Source of the DNA: Verrucomicrobiales bacterium
GTDB lineage: Bacteria; Verrucomicrobiota; Verrucomicrobiia; Verrucomicrobiales; Akkermansiaceae
Reading direction: 5' to 3'
DNA: 14,732 bases
Assembly: GCA_002729295.1 (NCBI GenBank)
Contig: PBTU01000112.1
Location: 1 to 14,732, forward strand
The notes under the pieces were generated by a model. It had not been told where the DNA came from and made no database searches. It saw only the letters and a list, made by a program, of their open reading frames with translations. A program made the position numbers and the translations under genes. This document shows positions 1 through 6,586 of this stretch, one piece after another (the stretch's first letter is position 1; every line of letters starts with the position of its first letter).

Positions 1-656
1 CGGTAGACATCGGACGGTCCCCAGATGTCAGTGACACCAGTAGCGATTGGGGGGTCCTCCAGGGCTTCGACGATGGTTCCTCGGGTTGAGTCGGCGTGCC
101 AGCGTCCGTGATGGCCCATGAAAGCGCCGCCGAGGAGGTCGCGGCCGAAGTTGATCCTCTTGCCGCCGATTTCATACGGAAGGTTTCCACGGAAGCCGTG
201 GTTTGCGGTGCGGAGTGCGACAATGGGCTTTCCTGAGTCGAGATAGCTCACAATGAGTTTTTGTTGCTCCATCGGGAGAGTGAGGAGTCGGGTGATGATG
301 ATGAGGGCGTCTGCCTTGGCCAGGTGTTCAAGGCCGGGGATGTTGTGCGATTTGAATTCCGCTTCTTTCCCCTTCTTGGGATAGACCGGCATGGTGGGGT
401 CGACTTCGCCTTTTTCATTCACTCCGAAGAGAACCGTAGTGTCGAAGCCGTGGTGCTTGCTGAGAACCTTCGCCATCATTGGCATTGATTGTTCGCTACG
501 GTATTCCTGGTCAGCGGTAATCAGAACGATGTGTTTCCCTTTTCCCGGACCTTTTTCTCCCGAATAGGTGAGCCATTTGGGGCTTTCCGGGACGGGGTGG
601 GCCGAAGCCAGACCAAGGCAAAGCAGCGCCGAGAACAGGAGTGATGAAAATGTCAT
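1..656 (-). CDS. ThuA-like domain protein, secreted (3' end outside window)
   Basis: The minus strand is open from an ATG at 654-656 to the left edge, about 218 codons, so the C-terminus is missing. The first ~18 residues (MTFSSLLFSALLCLGLASA) form a good signal peptide, so the protein is probably exported. After it come a Rossmann-like start (GKHIVLITADQEYRSEQ, about residues 35-51), an ADALIIITRLLTLP strand-helix near 107-120, and blocks reading VALRTANHGF and FGRDLLGGAFMGHHG. These match ThuA-like glutamine-amidotransferase-fold proteins that are abundant in planctomycetes and verrucomicrobia and usually sit beside sugar-oxidation genes. The true substrate is unknown; the family name comes from trehalose-utilisation ThuA. 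It is divergent from the DUF1080 gene at 759, consistent with a carbohydrate role. The family call is fairly confident, the function is not. Confidence 0.8.
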   Translation of the reverse strand, partial: MTFSSLLFSALLCLGLASAHPVPESPKWLTYSGEKGPGKGKHIVLITADQEYRSEQSMPMMAKVLSKHHGFDTTVLFGVNEKGEVDPTMPVYPKKGKEAEFKSHNIPGLEHLAKADALIIITRLLTLPMEQQKLIVSYLDSGKPIVALRTANHGFRGNLPYEIGGKRINFGRDLLGGAFMGHHGRWHADSTRGTIVEALEDPPIATGVTDIWGPSDVY

Positions 657-758
657 GGACGGAGCTTGGCGGATTTTTTACTCGTTGTGAACATGGATTG
701 TTTGAAAGCGGAAGAAAGTCTTGTTCGGGGGCGCGGCGGGAGATTTTTTTTCACCCAA

Positions 759-1541
759 TTGCGACGAATCTCCATGATCATGGCTTTGCTCTCAGCAGGT
801 GCAGCTGGCGGGACCACCAAGAACGTGATGGGGAAAGATCCCTTAAAGCGTCCAAGTGACGCGGTCCAGCTCGTGGGGAATCAAGGACACGTGATGGTTC
901 CCGAGGGGAAGGGTGAGTCCAAGTGGGTCTTCAAGGATGGTGTCCTCACTGCGTCGCCGGTCTGGGATAGCGTGATTACGCCCGGTGTGTATTCGGATTT
1001 TTTGATGCACGTGGAGTTCAATGTGAACGATGTGCCTGATGCCAAGGATCCTGAGAAGAACGGGAATTCGGGAGTCTATATTCAGCAGCGCTATGAGCTT
1101 CAGATTCTAAATTCCCACGGGGTATCCGCCGAGGACTACAAGGCGAGTTATGCCGGGAGTCTCTACCGTCAGAAGAAGCCCGACGAGTTGGTTTCGAAAC
1201 CGGCGGGCGAGTGGCAGACTTACGATATTGTGTTTCGGGCGGCGCGATTTGAGGGCAATAAGAAAACCGAAAACGCGCGCATTTCGGTGAGGCACAACGG
1301 GGTGCTGATTCATGACGACTACGGCTTTAAGAATAAGACCGGGGCTGGAATGAAAGAAGGGCCTGAAGCCTTGCCGATTAAATTACAGGGGCATCACAAC
1401 CCGGTAAAATTTCGCAATGTATGGATTCAGAGGTTGAAGTTGGAAGCGGCTGAAGAAAAAGCGGAAGCACCGAAGAAAAAGAAGAAGGGCTACACGTATG
1501 TCATTCCGTTCGATGAAATCCCGCCGTCGCCGGCTTTGTAG
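759..1541 (+). CDS. DUF1080 (3-keto-disaccharide hydrolase) domain protein, probably truncated
   Basis: The concanavalin-like DUF1080 fold is recognisable from WVFKDGVLTASPVWDS through YSDFLMHVEFNV, NGNSGVYIQQRYELQILNSHG, AGEWQTYDIVFRAARF, ISVRHNGVLIHD and PIKLQGHHNPVKFRNVWIQ. Such proteins are periplasmic or exported and act on glycosides, sometimes 3-keto-sugars. The start is uncertain: the frame is open from TTG 666, but that lies only 9 bases from the divergent ThuA start. TTG 759 gives a short signal-like N-terminus (MRRISMIMALLSAGAAGG), and ATG 774 is another choice; none has a well-spaced ribosome site. After the domain comes a charged linker (EEKAEAPKKKKK) and a tail IPFDEIPPSPAL ending at TAG. 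That tail resembles the linker that in PVC multidomain proteins leads into a dehydrogenase propeller, and decayed cytochrome c sequence begins at the stop. The gene is therefore probably the 5' survivor of a longer fusion. Whether it is still functional is unclear. Confidence 0.75.
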   Translation: MRRISMIMALLSAGAAGGTTKNVMGKDPLKRPSDAVQLVGNQGHVMVPEGKGESKWVFKDGVLTASPVWDSVITPGVYSDFLMHVEFNVNDVPDAKDPEKNGNSGVYIQQRYELQILNSHGVSAEDYKASYAGSLYRQKKPDELVSKPAGEWQTYDIVFRAARFEGNKKTENARISVRHNGVLIHDDYGFKNKTGAGMKEGPEALPIKLQGHHNPVKFRNVWIQRLKLEAAEEKAEAPKKKKKGYTYVIPFDEIPPSPAL

Positions 1542-1777
1542 CCAATTGTACGGCCTGTTATGGGTCGGACGGGCACGGCCTCGAGTTGTTGGGGCAACCT
1601 CTGGTAGGGGGGGATGGGTGACGGGATCTCCCAAGAAATTTGCCGCAATTCTTCTACGAGGTCTTATGGGGCTGATTAGGGTAAGGGGAGAAACCTATAC
1701 TGTAGCCGCCGCGATGCCAGGCTTGAGGACAGCTCTTGGATGACACTGGGCTTGCGGGTTTCCTTCGTGGCGACTAA
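1537..1777 (+). pseudogene. Decayed C-terminal cytochrome c domain (PVC-type fusion remnant)
   Basis: No intact gene occupies the gap between the DUF1080 stop and holB, but the translation reads as a cytochrome c tail. From 1537 the frame gives CSQLYG, where a c-type haem motif CxxCHG would be expected. It continues through GGWVTGSPKKFAAILL, RGLMGLIRVRGETYT and AMPGL. These correspond to the usual 'GSxWVxGxPxxLAxIxLxGLxGPIxVxGxxYxxxMPGL' stretch of bacterial cytochrome c domains. The frame shifts near 1738, after which LDDTGLAGFLRGD and a TAA at 1775-1777 follow, matching the 'LxDxxLAxVLTYVR' end of the family. Loss of the second haem Cys and of the His, plus the frameshift, make this non-functional. 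It abuts the DUF1080 gene in a different frame, suggesting a deletion joined the two. This rests on motif memory, not an alignment. Confidence 0.65.
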
Positions 1778-1786
1778 ACCCTGTGC

Positions 1787-2806
1787 GTGGCCTTCACTGT
1801 TGATAAAGCCTTCGAGTTGATTTCTTCCGCGCATGAGCGGAAGCGCTTGGCACATGCCTTTCTCATCACCGGACCCAATGGGAGTGGGAAGTCGGAGCTG
1901 GCGGCCCGGATGGGGGATTTGCTCAATGGTAAGAGAGACGAGGGTGACGATCTTTGGGGCGAGTCGGTGGAATCCACTGCGCCGTCGTTGGAGGAGTTGG
2001 AAGGGGAATTTATCCGGGCGGTGCGTCCTCGCTCAAAGTCGCGTCGCATTGCCGTCGATGACATTCGCGCGCTTGAAAAAATGATGAATCAATCGTCGCC
2101 GGACGGGACGTGGAAAATCGGAGTGATTGTGGACGCTGACCGGATGAATGAATCATCGGAGAACGCTTTTTTGAAGACGCTTGAGGAGCCTCCCCGGGAA
2201 AGTCTTCTCCTTTTGTTGTCTAGTGAGCCGGAAAGGCTGCTTCCAACGATTTGGTCCCGCTGCGTTCATCTTCCGCTGGTGAGGCCTGCTGGTGCGGTTC
2301 GCTCGGAGGAGGTGGAGCAAATTATTCCGCTGCTCGATGAAGTGACGCGCGATGGTTTGGGAACGATGGAATCCGGATTGCGGGTAAAGTCGGGGCTGGA
2401 GGCGCTTCTGGCCGAGAGGAAGCAGGTCATTGAGAAAAAATACTCGGAGATCTTTAAGGGAGAGAAGCTTAAGTATCAGAAGGTCGTGGAGGCCGACTGG
2501 ATGAAGGATCGTGAGAAAGTCTACGAAGCCCAATCCTCGGCAGATTATCTGGGTGAGCGGGCCCTGATGATCGAGACAATCCATGCGTGGGTGGGGGATT
2601 TGGTGCGTCAGAAAGCCGGAGGAGCTGGTTTGGAATTCCCGGAATATGCCGAAACAATGGCTCAAGCGGTCGCCGATGAAGATTTAGACGTGCTATTGAG
2701 GCGCGTTGCAGCCATGGAGAAGCTGCGCAGTCTTCTGGAGACAAACGTGGTGGAGGCTCTCGCGCTCGAGGTGTCCTTCATGAAAACATTCGGAGAGATA
2801 AGCTAA
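1787..2806 (+). CDS. holB: DNA polymerase III delta' subunit (clamp loader)
   Basis: A 339-residue AAA+ protein of the normal size for delta', the clamp-loader subunit that works with tau/gamma and delta to load the beta clamp at replication forks. Visible motifs are Walker A GPNGSGKS (29-36), a Walker B-like strand IGVIVDADRM (111-120), the conserved NAFLKTLEEPP (126-136) and the SRC sensor-1 motif (157-159). The Cys-rich zinc module seen after Walker A in many delta'/gamma proteins is absent; this stretch has no cysteines. The only reasonable start is GTG at 1787, because the frame is closed just upstream by TAA at 1775-1777 and the next ATG lies beyond the Walker A region; no clear ribosome site is seen. 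The stop overlaps the obg start by one base (TAATG), indicating translational coupling in one operon. Confidence 0.9.
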   Translation: MAFTVDKAFELISSAHERKRLAHAFLITGPNGSGKSELAARMGDLLNGKRDEGDDLWGESVESTAPSLEELEGEFIRAVRPRSKSRRIAVDDIRALEKMMNQSSPDGTWKIGVIVDADRMNESSENAFLKTLEEPPRESLLLLLSSEPERLLPTIWSRCVHLPLVRPAGAVRSEEVEQIIPLLDEVTRDGLGTMESGLRVKSGLEALLAERKQVIEKKYSEIFKGEKLKYQKVVEADWMKDREKVYEAQSSADYLGERALMIETIHAWVGDLVRQKAGGAGLEFPEYAETMAQAVADEDLDVLLRRVAAMEKLRSLLETNVVEALALEVSFMKTFGEIS

Positions 2807-3870
2807 TGAAGAGAGATAAATCTTTTGTCGATCACATTCGGGTCCATTGCCGTGCCGGTAATGGAGGGCATGGCGTGGTGAGTTTTCGTAAAGAGAAATT
2901 TGTGCCCCGGGGTGGACCCGATGGCGGTGATGGCGGCGATGGAGGGAAAGTGGTTTTGATCGTCGACGAGAACACTGACAATCTTCGCTCGTTTCATTAC
3001 GACCCCAAGTTGCTTGCGGAAGACGGCGCACACGGCCAGAGCTGGAAACGGCATGGCAAGAACGGAAAGACCAAGATCGGACGTGTTCCTCCCGGAACGG
3101 TTATTTATAAAAGCCCGGCCACTGATGTTTCCGAAGCGGTTGCGATGGAGCGGAGCGACGAAGGCGTCGAGTTGGAGCCCGTGATCGATTTGACTGAACC
3201 GGGTCAGGAATACGTCCTGCTCGAGCCCGGGCGAGGAGGGCGGGGGAATTTCCACTTCAGATCTGCAACTAATCAAGTTCCCCAGGAACGAGAGCTCGGA
3301 ACGGAGGGAAGCGAGGGGATTTTCTATTTCGAACTTCGTCGTATCGCGGACATTGGCTTGGTTGGTTTTCCGAATGCCGGCAAGTCGACATTGCTGGGCA
3401 AGATTTCTGCGAAGCAGCCGAAGGTCGCTTCCTATCCATTTACCACGCTCACTCCGCAGGTTGGAGTGGTGAGCTTGGATGGTGGTTCGTCACGTTGCAC
3501 CGTGGCGGACATTCCCGGGCTCATCGAAGGTGCTCATGACAACCGCGGGTTGGGACATGAGTTTCTCCGTCACATCACGCGCTGTCGTGTTTTACTATTT
3601 GTCGTCGATATCGCGGGGAGCGAAATGCGTGATCCCATCGAGGATATCCAGACTCTTCGCAAAGAGATTAAGCTCTATGACGAAGATCTTGCGAAATTCC
3701 CCTGGATGGTGGTCGCCAATAAGATGGATCTTGAGGGGGCGGATGAGAATCTTACGATTTTCCAAAATAGATTTCCCAAAGTGCCCATCATTCCGATTTC
3801 CGCGATGGAGGGCGAAGGCATTGATGATCTGAAGGTAGAGATGTCCACGATCTTGAACGACGGTGAGTGA
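2806..3870 (+). CDS. obg: Obg/CgtA family GTPase, 50S ribosome assembly
   Basis: Full-length Obg of 354 residues. The N-terminal glycine-rich Obg fold covers about 1-160 (FVPRGGPDGGDGGDGG at 32-47, EPGRGGRGN near 140-148). The GTPase domain follows with G1 GFPNAGKST (187-195), switch I YPFTTLTP (210-217), G3 DIPG (235-238), G4 NKMD (305-308) and G5 ISA (331-333). Obg binds the 50S subunit late in assembly and couples it to nucleotide and stress status. The protein ends soon after the G domain and lacks the optional C-terminal OCT/TGS-type extension. The start ATG 2806 has GGAGAG at 2791-2796 and overlaps the holB stop; the 3' end overlaps the next gene by 8 bases. Confidence 0.96.
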   Translation: MKRDKSFVDHIRVHCRAGNGGHGVVSFRKEKFVPRGGPDGGDGGDGGKVVLIVDENTDNLRSFHYDPKLLAEDGAHGQSWKRHGKNGKTKIGRVPPGTVIYKSPATDVSEAVAMERSDEGVELEPVIDLTEPGQEYVLLEPGRGGRGNFHFRSATNQVPQERELGTEGSEGIFYFELRRIADIGLVGFPNAGKSTLLGKISAKQPKVASYPFTTLTPQVGVVSLDGGSSRCTVADIPGLIEGAHDNRGLGHEFLRHITRCRVLLFVVDIAGSEMRDPIEDIQTLRKEIKLYDEDLAKFPWMVVANKMDLEGADENLTIFQNRFPKVPIIPISAMEGEGIDDLKVEMSTILNDGE

Positions 3871-4234
3871 GTTGATTTTTGTCTATGGAGCTCTTCGTAA
3901 GGGAGCTTCCAATGATTGGCGAATGAAGGGTGCGCAGTGGCTTGGGCCTGCTGAAGTGTCGGGGACTCTCGTCAAGATCGATTGGTATCCCGGGCTCGTC
4001 TTAGAAGGTGGGTCTGTGGTGTTGGGGGAGGTTTACGAAGTCGGACCTGAGTTGATGAATGAGCTCGATGAATTCGAAGGCATCGGATTAGAAGACGAGC
4101 GCAACGGCGAGTATCATCGCGTGAAGGCCGAAGTGAGCTTTGCAGGAGAGCCGCTCAATGTCTGGATCTATGAATGGCTCAAAGGCGTGGAAGGATATTC
4201 CGTCGTGGAGTCCGGTGATTGGCTAGACGCATAG
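3863..4234 (+). CDS. Gamma-glutamylcyclotransferase-like (AIG2/YtfP-type) protein
   Basis: A 123-residue protein with the family's opening motif FVYGALRKG (6-14), which forms the substrate loop, and LDEFEG (68-73), whose Glu72 is the likely catalytic acid. The expected lengths and order of blocks fit the small bacterial YtfP/AIG2 group, which includes enzymes that release 5-oxoproline from gamma-glutamyl compounds. The exact substrate of this bacterial subgroup cannot be told. The start GTG 3863 lies within the last codons of obg, so translation is probably coupled and the gene is the third member of the holB-obg operon. Its 3' end overlaps the convergent pdxA by 12 bases (4223-4234). Confidence 0.85.
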   Translation: MSELIFVYGALRKGASNDWRMKGAQWLGPAEVSGTLVKIDWYPGLVLEGGSVVLGEVYEVGPELMNELDEFEGIGLEDERNGEYHRVKAEVSFAGEPLNVWIYEWLKGVEGYSVVESGDWLDA

Positions 4235-5146
4235 GCGTTGAGCGAGCTTGACGGCTTCTTGCAAAGACGTGGCACTGGCTTTTCCCTGCCAGGCCAGATC
4301 GAAAGCGGTGCCGTGATCGACGGAGGTACGCACGATGGGTAGACCCAGGGTGACATTGACTCCGAGATCGAATGCCAGCGTCTTGAGCGGAATGAGCCCT
4401 TGATCGTGGTAGGTGCAGACGTAGGCATCGATGGTTTTTCGCAGGGTCGGGAGGAATGCCGTGTCGGGTGAAATCGGGCCAATGATATCGATGCCCTTCG
4501 CACGGGCTTTTTCCAAAACTGGAGCAATGAGGTTGATTTCCTCTCCACCAAAAAGTCCGGCTTCACCCGCATGGGGATTAAGTCCAGGCATGGCAAGCTT
4601 GGCTGGGCTTCCTTTGAGGGCACTCATCGCTTCGTGGGTGAGTTCGATGACTTCCAGCATGCGATCGGCTTCAAGGAGATCGGGAACATCCGCCAAAGCG
4701 ACATGGGTCGTGACCAATGCGCAGGTAATCTCGTCGGAGGTGAGCATCATGGCGTGGCGCGGCGAATTGGTTTTCTGGGCGAGATACTCGGTATGTCCCG
4801 GGAAGGGATGTCCGGCGAGATGCCACGCTTCCTTGTGGATGGGATTAGTCACCACTCCGGTATACTCGCCGGCTAAAGCGCCTTCGACGGCCGCTTCAAG
4901 GCAGCGGAAGGAATGATCACCAGAGATCGCCGAAACTTTTCCGGGTTCGATTTCACCTTCGAGAGGAAGGTTGATGATCTGATCAGGATTGAATGGAAGA
5001 GAAAGGCGGTCTGCAATCTTACGATGAAGTTCGCGGCATCCAAGGAGTTTCAGGTCCCCGGATCGATCTTCCGAAAGGACCTGCAGAGCCAGCTCCGGCC
5101 CCACTCCGGCCGGGTCTCCCTGAGTAATGATCAATGGGCTCTTCAT
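4223..5146 (-). CDS. pdxA: 4-hydroxythreonine-4-phosphate dehydrogenase (vitamin B6 synthesis)
   Basis: PdxA oxidises 4-phosphohydroxy-L-threonine with NAD(P)+ in the DXP-dependent pathway to pyridoxal phosphate. The 307-residue protein begins MKSPLIITQGDPAGVGPE, the family hallmark. The three metal-binding histidines are visible: His148 in TTHVALADVP, His192 in GLNPHAGEAG and His247 in TYHDQGLIPLK. Other conserved blocks are NPIHKEAWHLAGHPFPGHTE and GLPIVRTSVDHGTAFDLA. The start ATG (5144-5146) has a strong GAGGGGGG ribosome site about 6 bases upstream, and that site may be folded into a GC hairpin (see 5153-5178). It is transcribed alone on the minus strand, converging on the holB-obg operon. 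A few PdxA-like proteins act on other 4-hydroxy acids, but nothing in the context argues for that here. Confidence 0.95.
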   Translation of the reverse strand: MKSPLIITQGDPAGVGPELALQVLSEDRSGDLKLLGCRELHRKIADRLSLPFNPDQIINLPLEGEIEPGKVSAISGDHSFRCLEAAVEGALAGEYTGVVTNPIHKEAWHLAGHPFPGHTEYLAQKTNSPRHAMMLTSDEITCALVTTHVALADVPDLLEADRMLEVIELTHEAMSALKGSPAKLAMPGLNPHAGEAGLFGGEEINLIAPVLEKARAKGIDIIGPISPDTAFLPTLRKTIDAYVCTYHDQGLIPLKTLAFDLGVNVTLGLPIVRTSVDHGTAFDLAWQGKASATSLQEAVKLAQRLCV

Positions 5147-5152
5147 TTGCTG

Positions 5153-5178
5153 CCCCCCTCATCGTGTTATTGGGGGGG
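5153..5178 (-). promoter_or_regulatory. Possible GC hairpin over the pdxA ribosome binding site
   Basis: A run of six C (5153-5158) and a run of seven G (5172-5178) face each other across 13 bases. In the pdxA transcript the G run made from the C tract is the core of the GAGGGGGG ribosome site, so the stem would hide it. This could be translational control or chance. The homopolymers are also prone to length change. Seen: the complementary runs and their position. Inferred: any regulation. Confidence 0.3.
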
Positions 5179-5197
5179 AAGGTCGAGAGGATATTCA

Positions 5198-5530
5198 CTA
5201 CTTAGCGATTTTCCCGTCACTCAGGCAATGGAGCGAGGAGCTCCCCCTGAGGATAAGGTCTTTTCCGGTGAGTGCTGGGGAGGCCTGCTTTTCGTAACTC
5301 GATCCGGCAGGGTGGTTTGCCAGATTATCTTTCCGTGCTTGCGATCAAGGGCGATGACGATGAAGAGACTTTTGCGAGCTTTGAGGCTATTGTCATGCGA
5401 GCCCGAACGATAGCCAACAGGAGGATCTTCTTCCTTGCCATGGGAAATGGTCGCGGTGAGGTAAACCCGATCACCCGATCACCCGATCACCCGACACGAG
5501 CGGAGAGGAATTCCCAGATCGGGGAATGGC
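5198..5530 (-). pseudogene. Frameshifted fragment of a PQQ-like beta-propeller protein
   Basis: Reading the minus strand from 5530 gives AIPRSGNSSPLVSGDRVYLTA (once two extra repeat units are removed at 5465-5494). It then continues in one frame from about 5475 to 5222: ISHGKEEDPPVGYRSG, KSLFIVIALDRKHGKIIWQTTLP, then a stop. A shifted frame further on reads SSLHCLSDGKIAK and a stop at 5198-5200. These match the order of blocks in secreted PVC quinoprotein-like propeller proteins: 'GxSSPxVxGDRVxLTA', 'ALDRxTGKxxWxxxxP', 'xASxTPVTDGK'. Only about a quarter of a normal 400-500 residue gene remains, with at least two frameshifts and in-frame stops. It lies upstream of pdxA but is unrelated to it. 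The family call is by motif recognition only. Confidence 0.65.
5465..5494. repeat. Tandem 8-bp repeat ACCCGATC, about 3.75 copies
   Basis: Units lie at 5465-5472, 5473-5480 and 5481-5488, followed by a partial ACCCGA at 5489-5494. Within the propeller remnant, the minus-strand frame is broken here by a TGA made by the repeat. Deleting two units (16 bases) restores an uninterrupted LVSGDRVYLTAT. The array is therefore best explained as slippage expansion inside a former gene. Confidence 0.9.
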
Positions 5531-5632
5531 TCATGGTGAAGATGATTGGCGATTACAAATGTCGGTTGGCAAGCCAAGAGGAGCTTGATTTTGAAGGAGC
5601 GGTGACGAAGACTGTGGCTCCAAGGATATTTC

Positions 5633-5932
5633 ATGACGACTCAGGAAATTCAGCAATACATCGACACGGCGATTGGCGCAAATTTTGAGGGGTTTACCTC
5701 GGAATCCGGAGAGATGATGACGAGTGAGGGTGGGGATGGGCGCTTTATGGGTAAGGTGATCGCGACGAGATATGGCGGGCTTCCTGTGGGGCGGGATTTT
5801 TTTCTGGCGATTGGGGAAACGGATCTGAAGGTGCAAATTGTGAAGCTGGGAAGGTCAGAGGGCTTGTCGCCGGGGGAGGGCGATCTGGCTGCGCTGTTGC
5901 TAAAGGAACTGGGGATTGAGGTGGAGGGATAG
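5633..5932 (+). CDS. Small protein of unknown function (99 aa)
   Basis: The ORF starts at ATG 5633 with AAGGAT at 5622-5626 as a plausible ribosome site and ends 3 bases before the convergent tesA stop. The protein starts MTTQEIQQYIDTAIGANFEG, has a Gly/Ser/Glu-rich middle, then a hydrophobic-alternating strand pattern (GRDFFLAIGETDLKVQIVKLG) and an acidic helical end (ALLLKELGIEVEG). No signal peptide, membrane segment or Cys motif is present. I do not recognise a family. The patterned sequence, good start and tight fit between neighbours favour a real gene over chance. Confidence 0.55.
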   Translation: MTTQEIQQYIDTAIGANFEGFTSESGEMMTSEGGDGRFMGKVIATRYGGLPVGRDFFLAIGETDLKVQIVKLGRSEGLSPGEGDLAALLLKELGIEVEG

Positions 5933-5935
5933 AAA

Positions 5936-6586
5936 TCAAGAAGAGATCACTGGGTGGAGAAATTTCCAGACGTTGTCGGCGACTTTTATTTGTCCTTCTG
6001 CCGTGGGGTGGATGCCATCTTCTTGGTTGAGTTTTTCCACGCCGCCGACGCCTTCGATGAGGAAGGGGATGAGGGTGGCTTTGGATTCATTGGCGACGTC
6101 GGGGAAGAGGGTCTTGAAGGCTGCCGTGAACTTGGGGCCCATGTTGTCGGGCATTTGCATGCCGGCGATGAGGATTTTAATTTTTGGATTTTTGGCGCGG
6201 GCCTTGGTGATGATTCCGAGGAGGTTCTTTTTGGTTTCTCCTGGAGGGATTCCGCGAAGGCCGTCGTTGCCGCCCAGGGCGATGACGAGGACGTCGGCTC
6301 CTTTGGCCATGGCCCAATTAACGCGCCGCAGGCCACCGGCGGTGGTGTCGCCGCTGACTCCGGCATTGGCGACGGTGTAGGGGAGTGCAGCTTTGGTGAT
6401 CTTTTTCTGAAGGAGAGCAGGGTAGGCTTCTTTGGGGCTGAGTCCGTAGCCGACGGTGATGCTATCTCCCAGGATGACGATGCGTTTCTCCGTATTGGTT
6501 GCATTCGGAGATTCCTCTGCGAAGATTGCACATCTGAAGGTTAGTAATAGGCCTAACAAAACTTTCCTCCGAAATGTCATCTCCAT
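5936..6586 (-). CDS. tesA: SGNH-family arylesterase / lysophospholipase, TesA-like, secreted
   Basis: A 216-residue SGNH hydrolase with all blocks in order: I ILGDSIT (catalytic Ser42), II NAGVSGDTT (Gly78 region), III ALGGNDG (Asn107) and V DGIHPT (Asp190, His193). Residues 1-23 (FRRKVLLGLLLTFRCAIFA) form a signal peptide, so it acts in the periplasm, as E. coli TesA (thioesterase I / protease I / lysophospholipase L1) does. Substrates are probably acyl esters or thioesters. Starts at 6586 or 6580 are both possible (ATGGAGATGACA). Its 5' end overlaps the divergent ABC ATPase gene by 7-13 bases, the gene arrangement known as tesA-ybbA-ybbP in other bacteria. Confidence 0.92.
   Translation of the reverse strand: MEMTFRRKVLLGLLLTFRCAIFAEESPNATNTEKRIVILGDSITVGYGLSPKEAYPALLQKKITKAALPYTVANAGVSGDTTAGGLRRVNWAMAKGADVLVIALGGNDGLRGIPPGETKKNLLGIITKARAKNPKIKILIAGMQMPDNMGPKFTAAFKTLFPDVANESKATLIPFLIEGVGGVEKLNQEDGIHPTAEGQIKVADNVWKFLHPVISS

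Noticed and set aside
657..758. Divergent promoter between the ThuA and DUF1080 genes
   Set aside because: One is expected here, but no convincing -35/-10 pair was found on either strand; only T runs and a G-rich patch are visible.
1756..1781. Hairpin GGGTTT...AAACCC as a terminator or leader
   Set aside because: Only 6 bp with a 14-base loop and no T run; it lies within the cytochrome remnant.
1542..1786. Structured non-coding RNA (6S, SRP or similar) in the gap before holB
   Set aside because: No conserved SRP, RNase P or tmRNA core sequence is present, and the stretch is better explained as a decayed cytochrome c coding tail.
4431..4916. 161-codon open frame on the plus strand inside pdxA
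   Set aside because: Antisense to an intact, motif-complete PdxA; composition is that of a reversed coding frame.
5465..5494. Tandem repeat as a CRISPR array or replication-origin iteron
   Set aside because: Units are 8 bases, directly adjacent without spacers, and lie in former coding sequence.
4913..5688. Two plus-strand open frames (4913-5413 and 5272-5688)
   Set aside because: No family features; minus-strand translation shows propeller motifs, so these are chance frames over pdxA and the relic.
5954..6544. 196-codon open frame on the plus strand opposite tesA
   Set aside because: Antisense of the SGNH hydrolase, whose four catalytic blocks are complete on the other strand.
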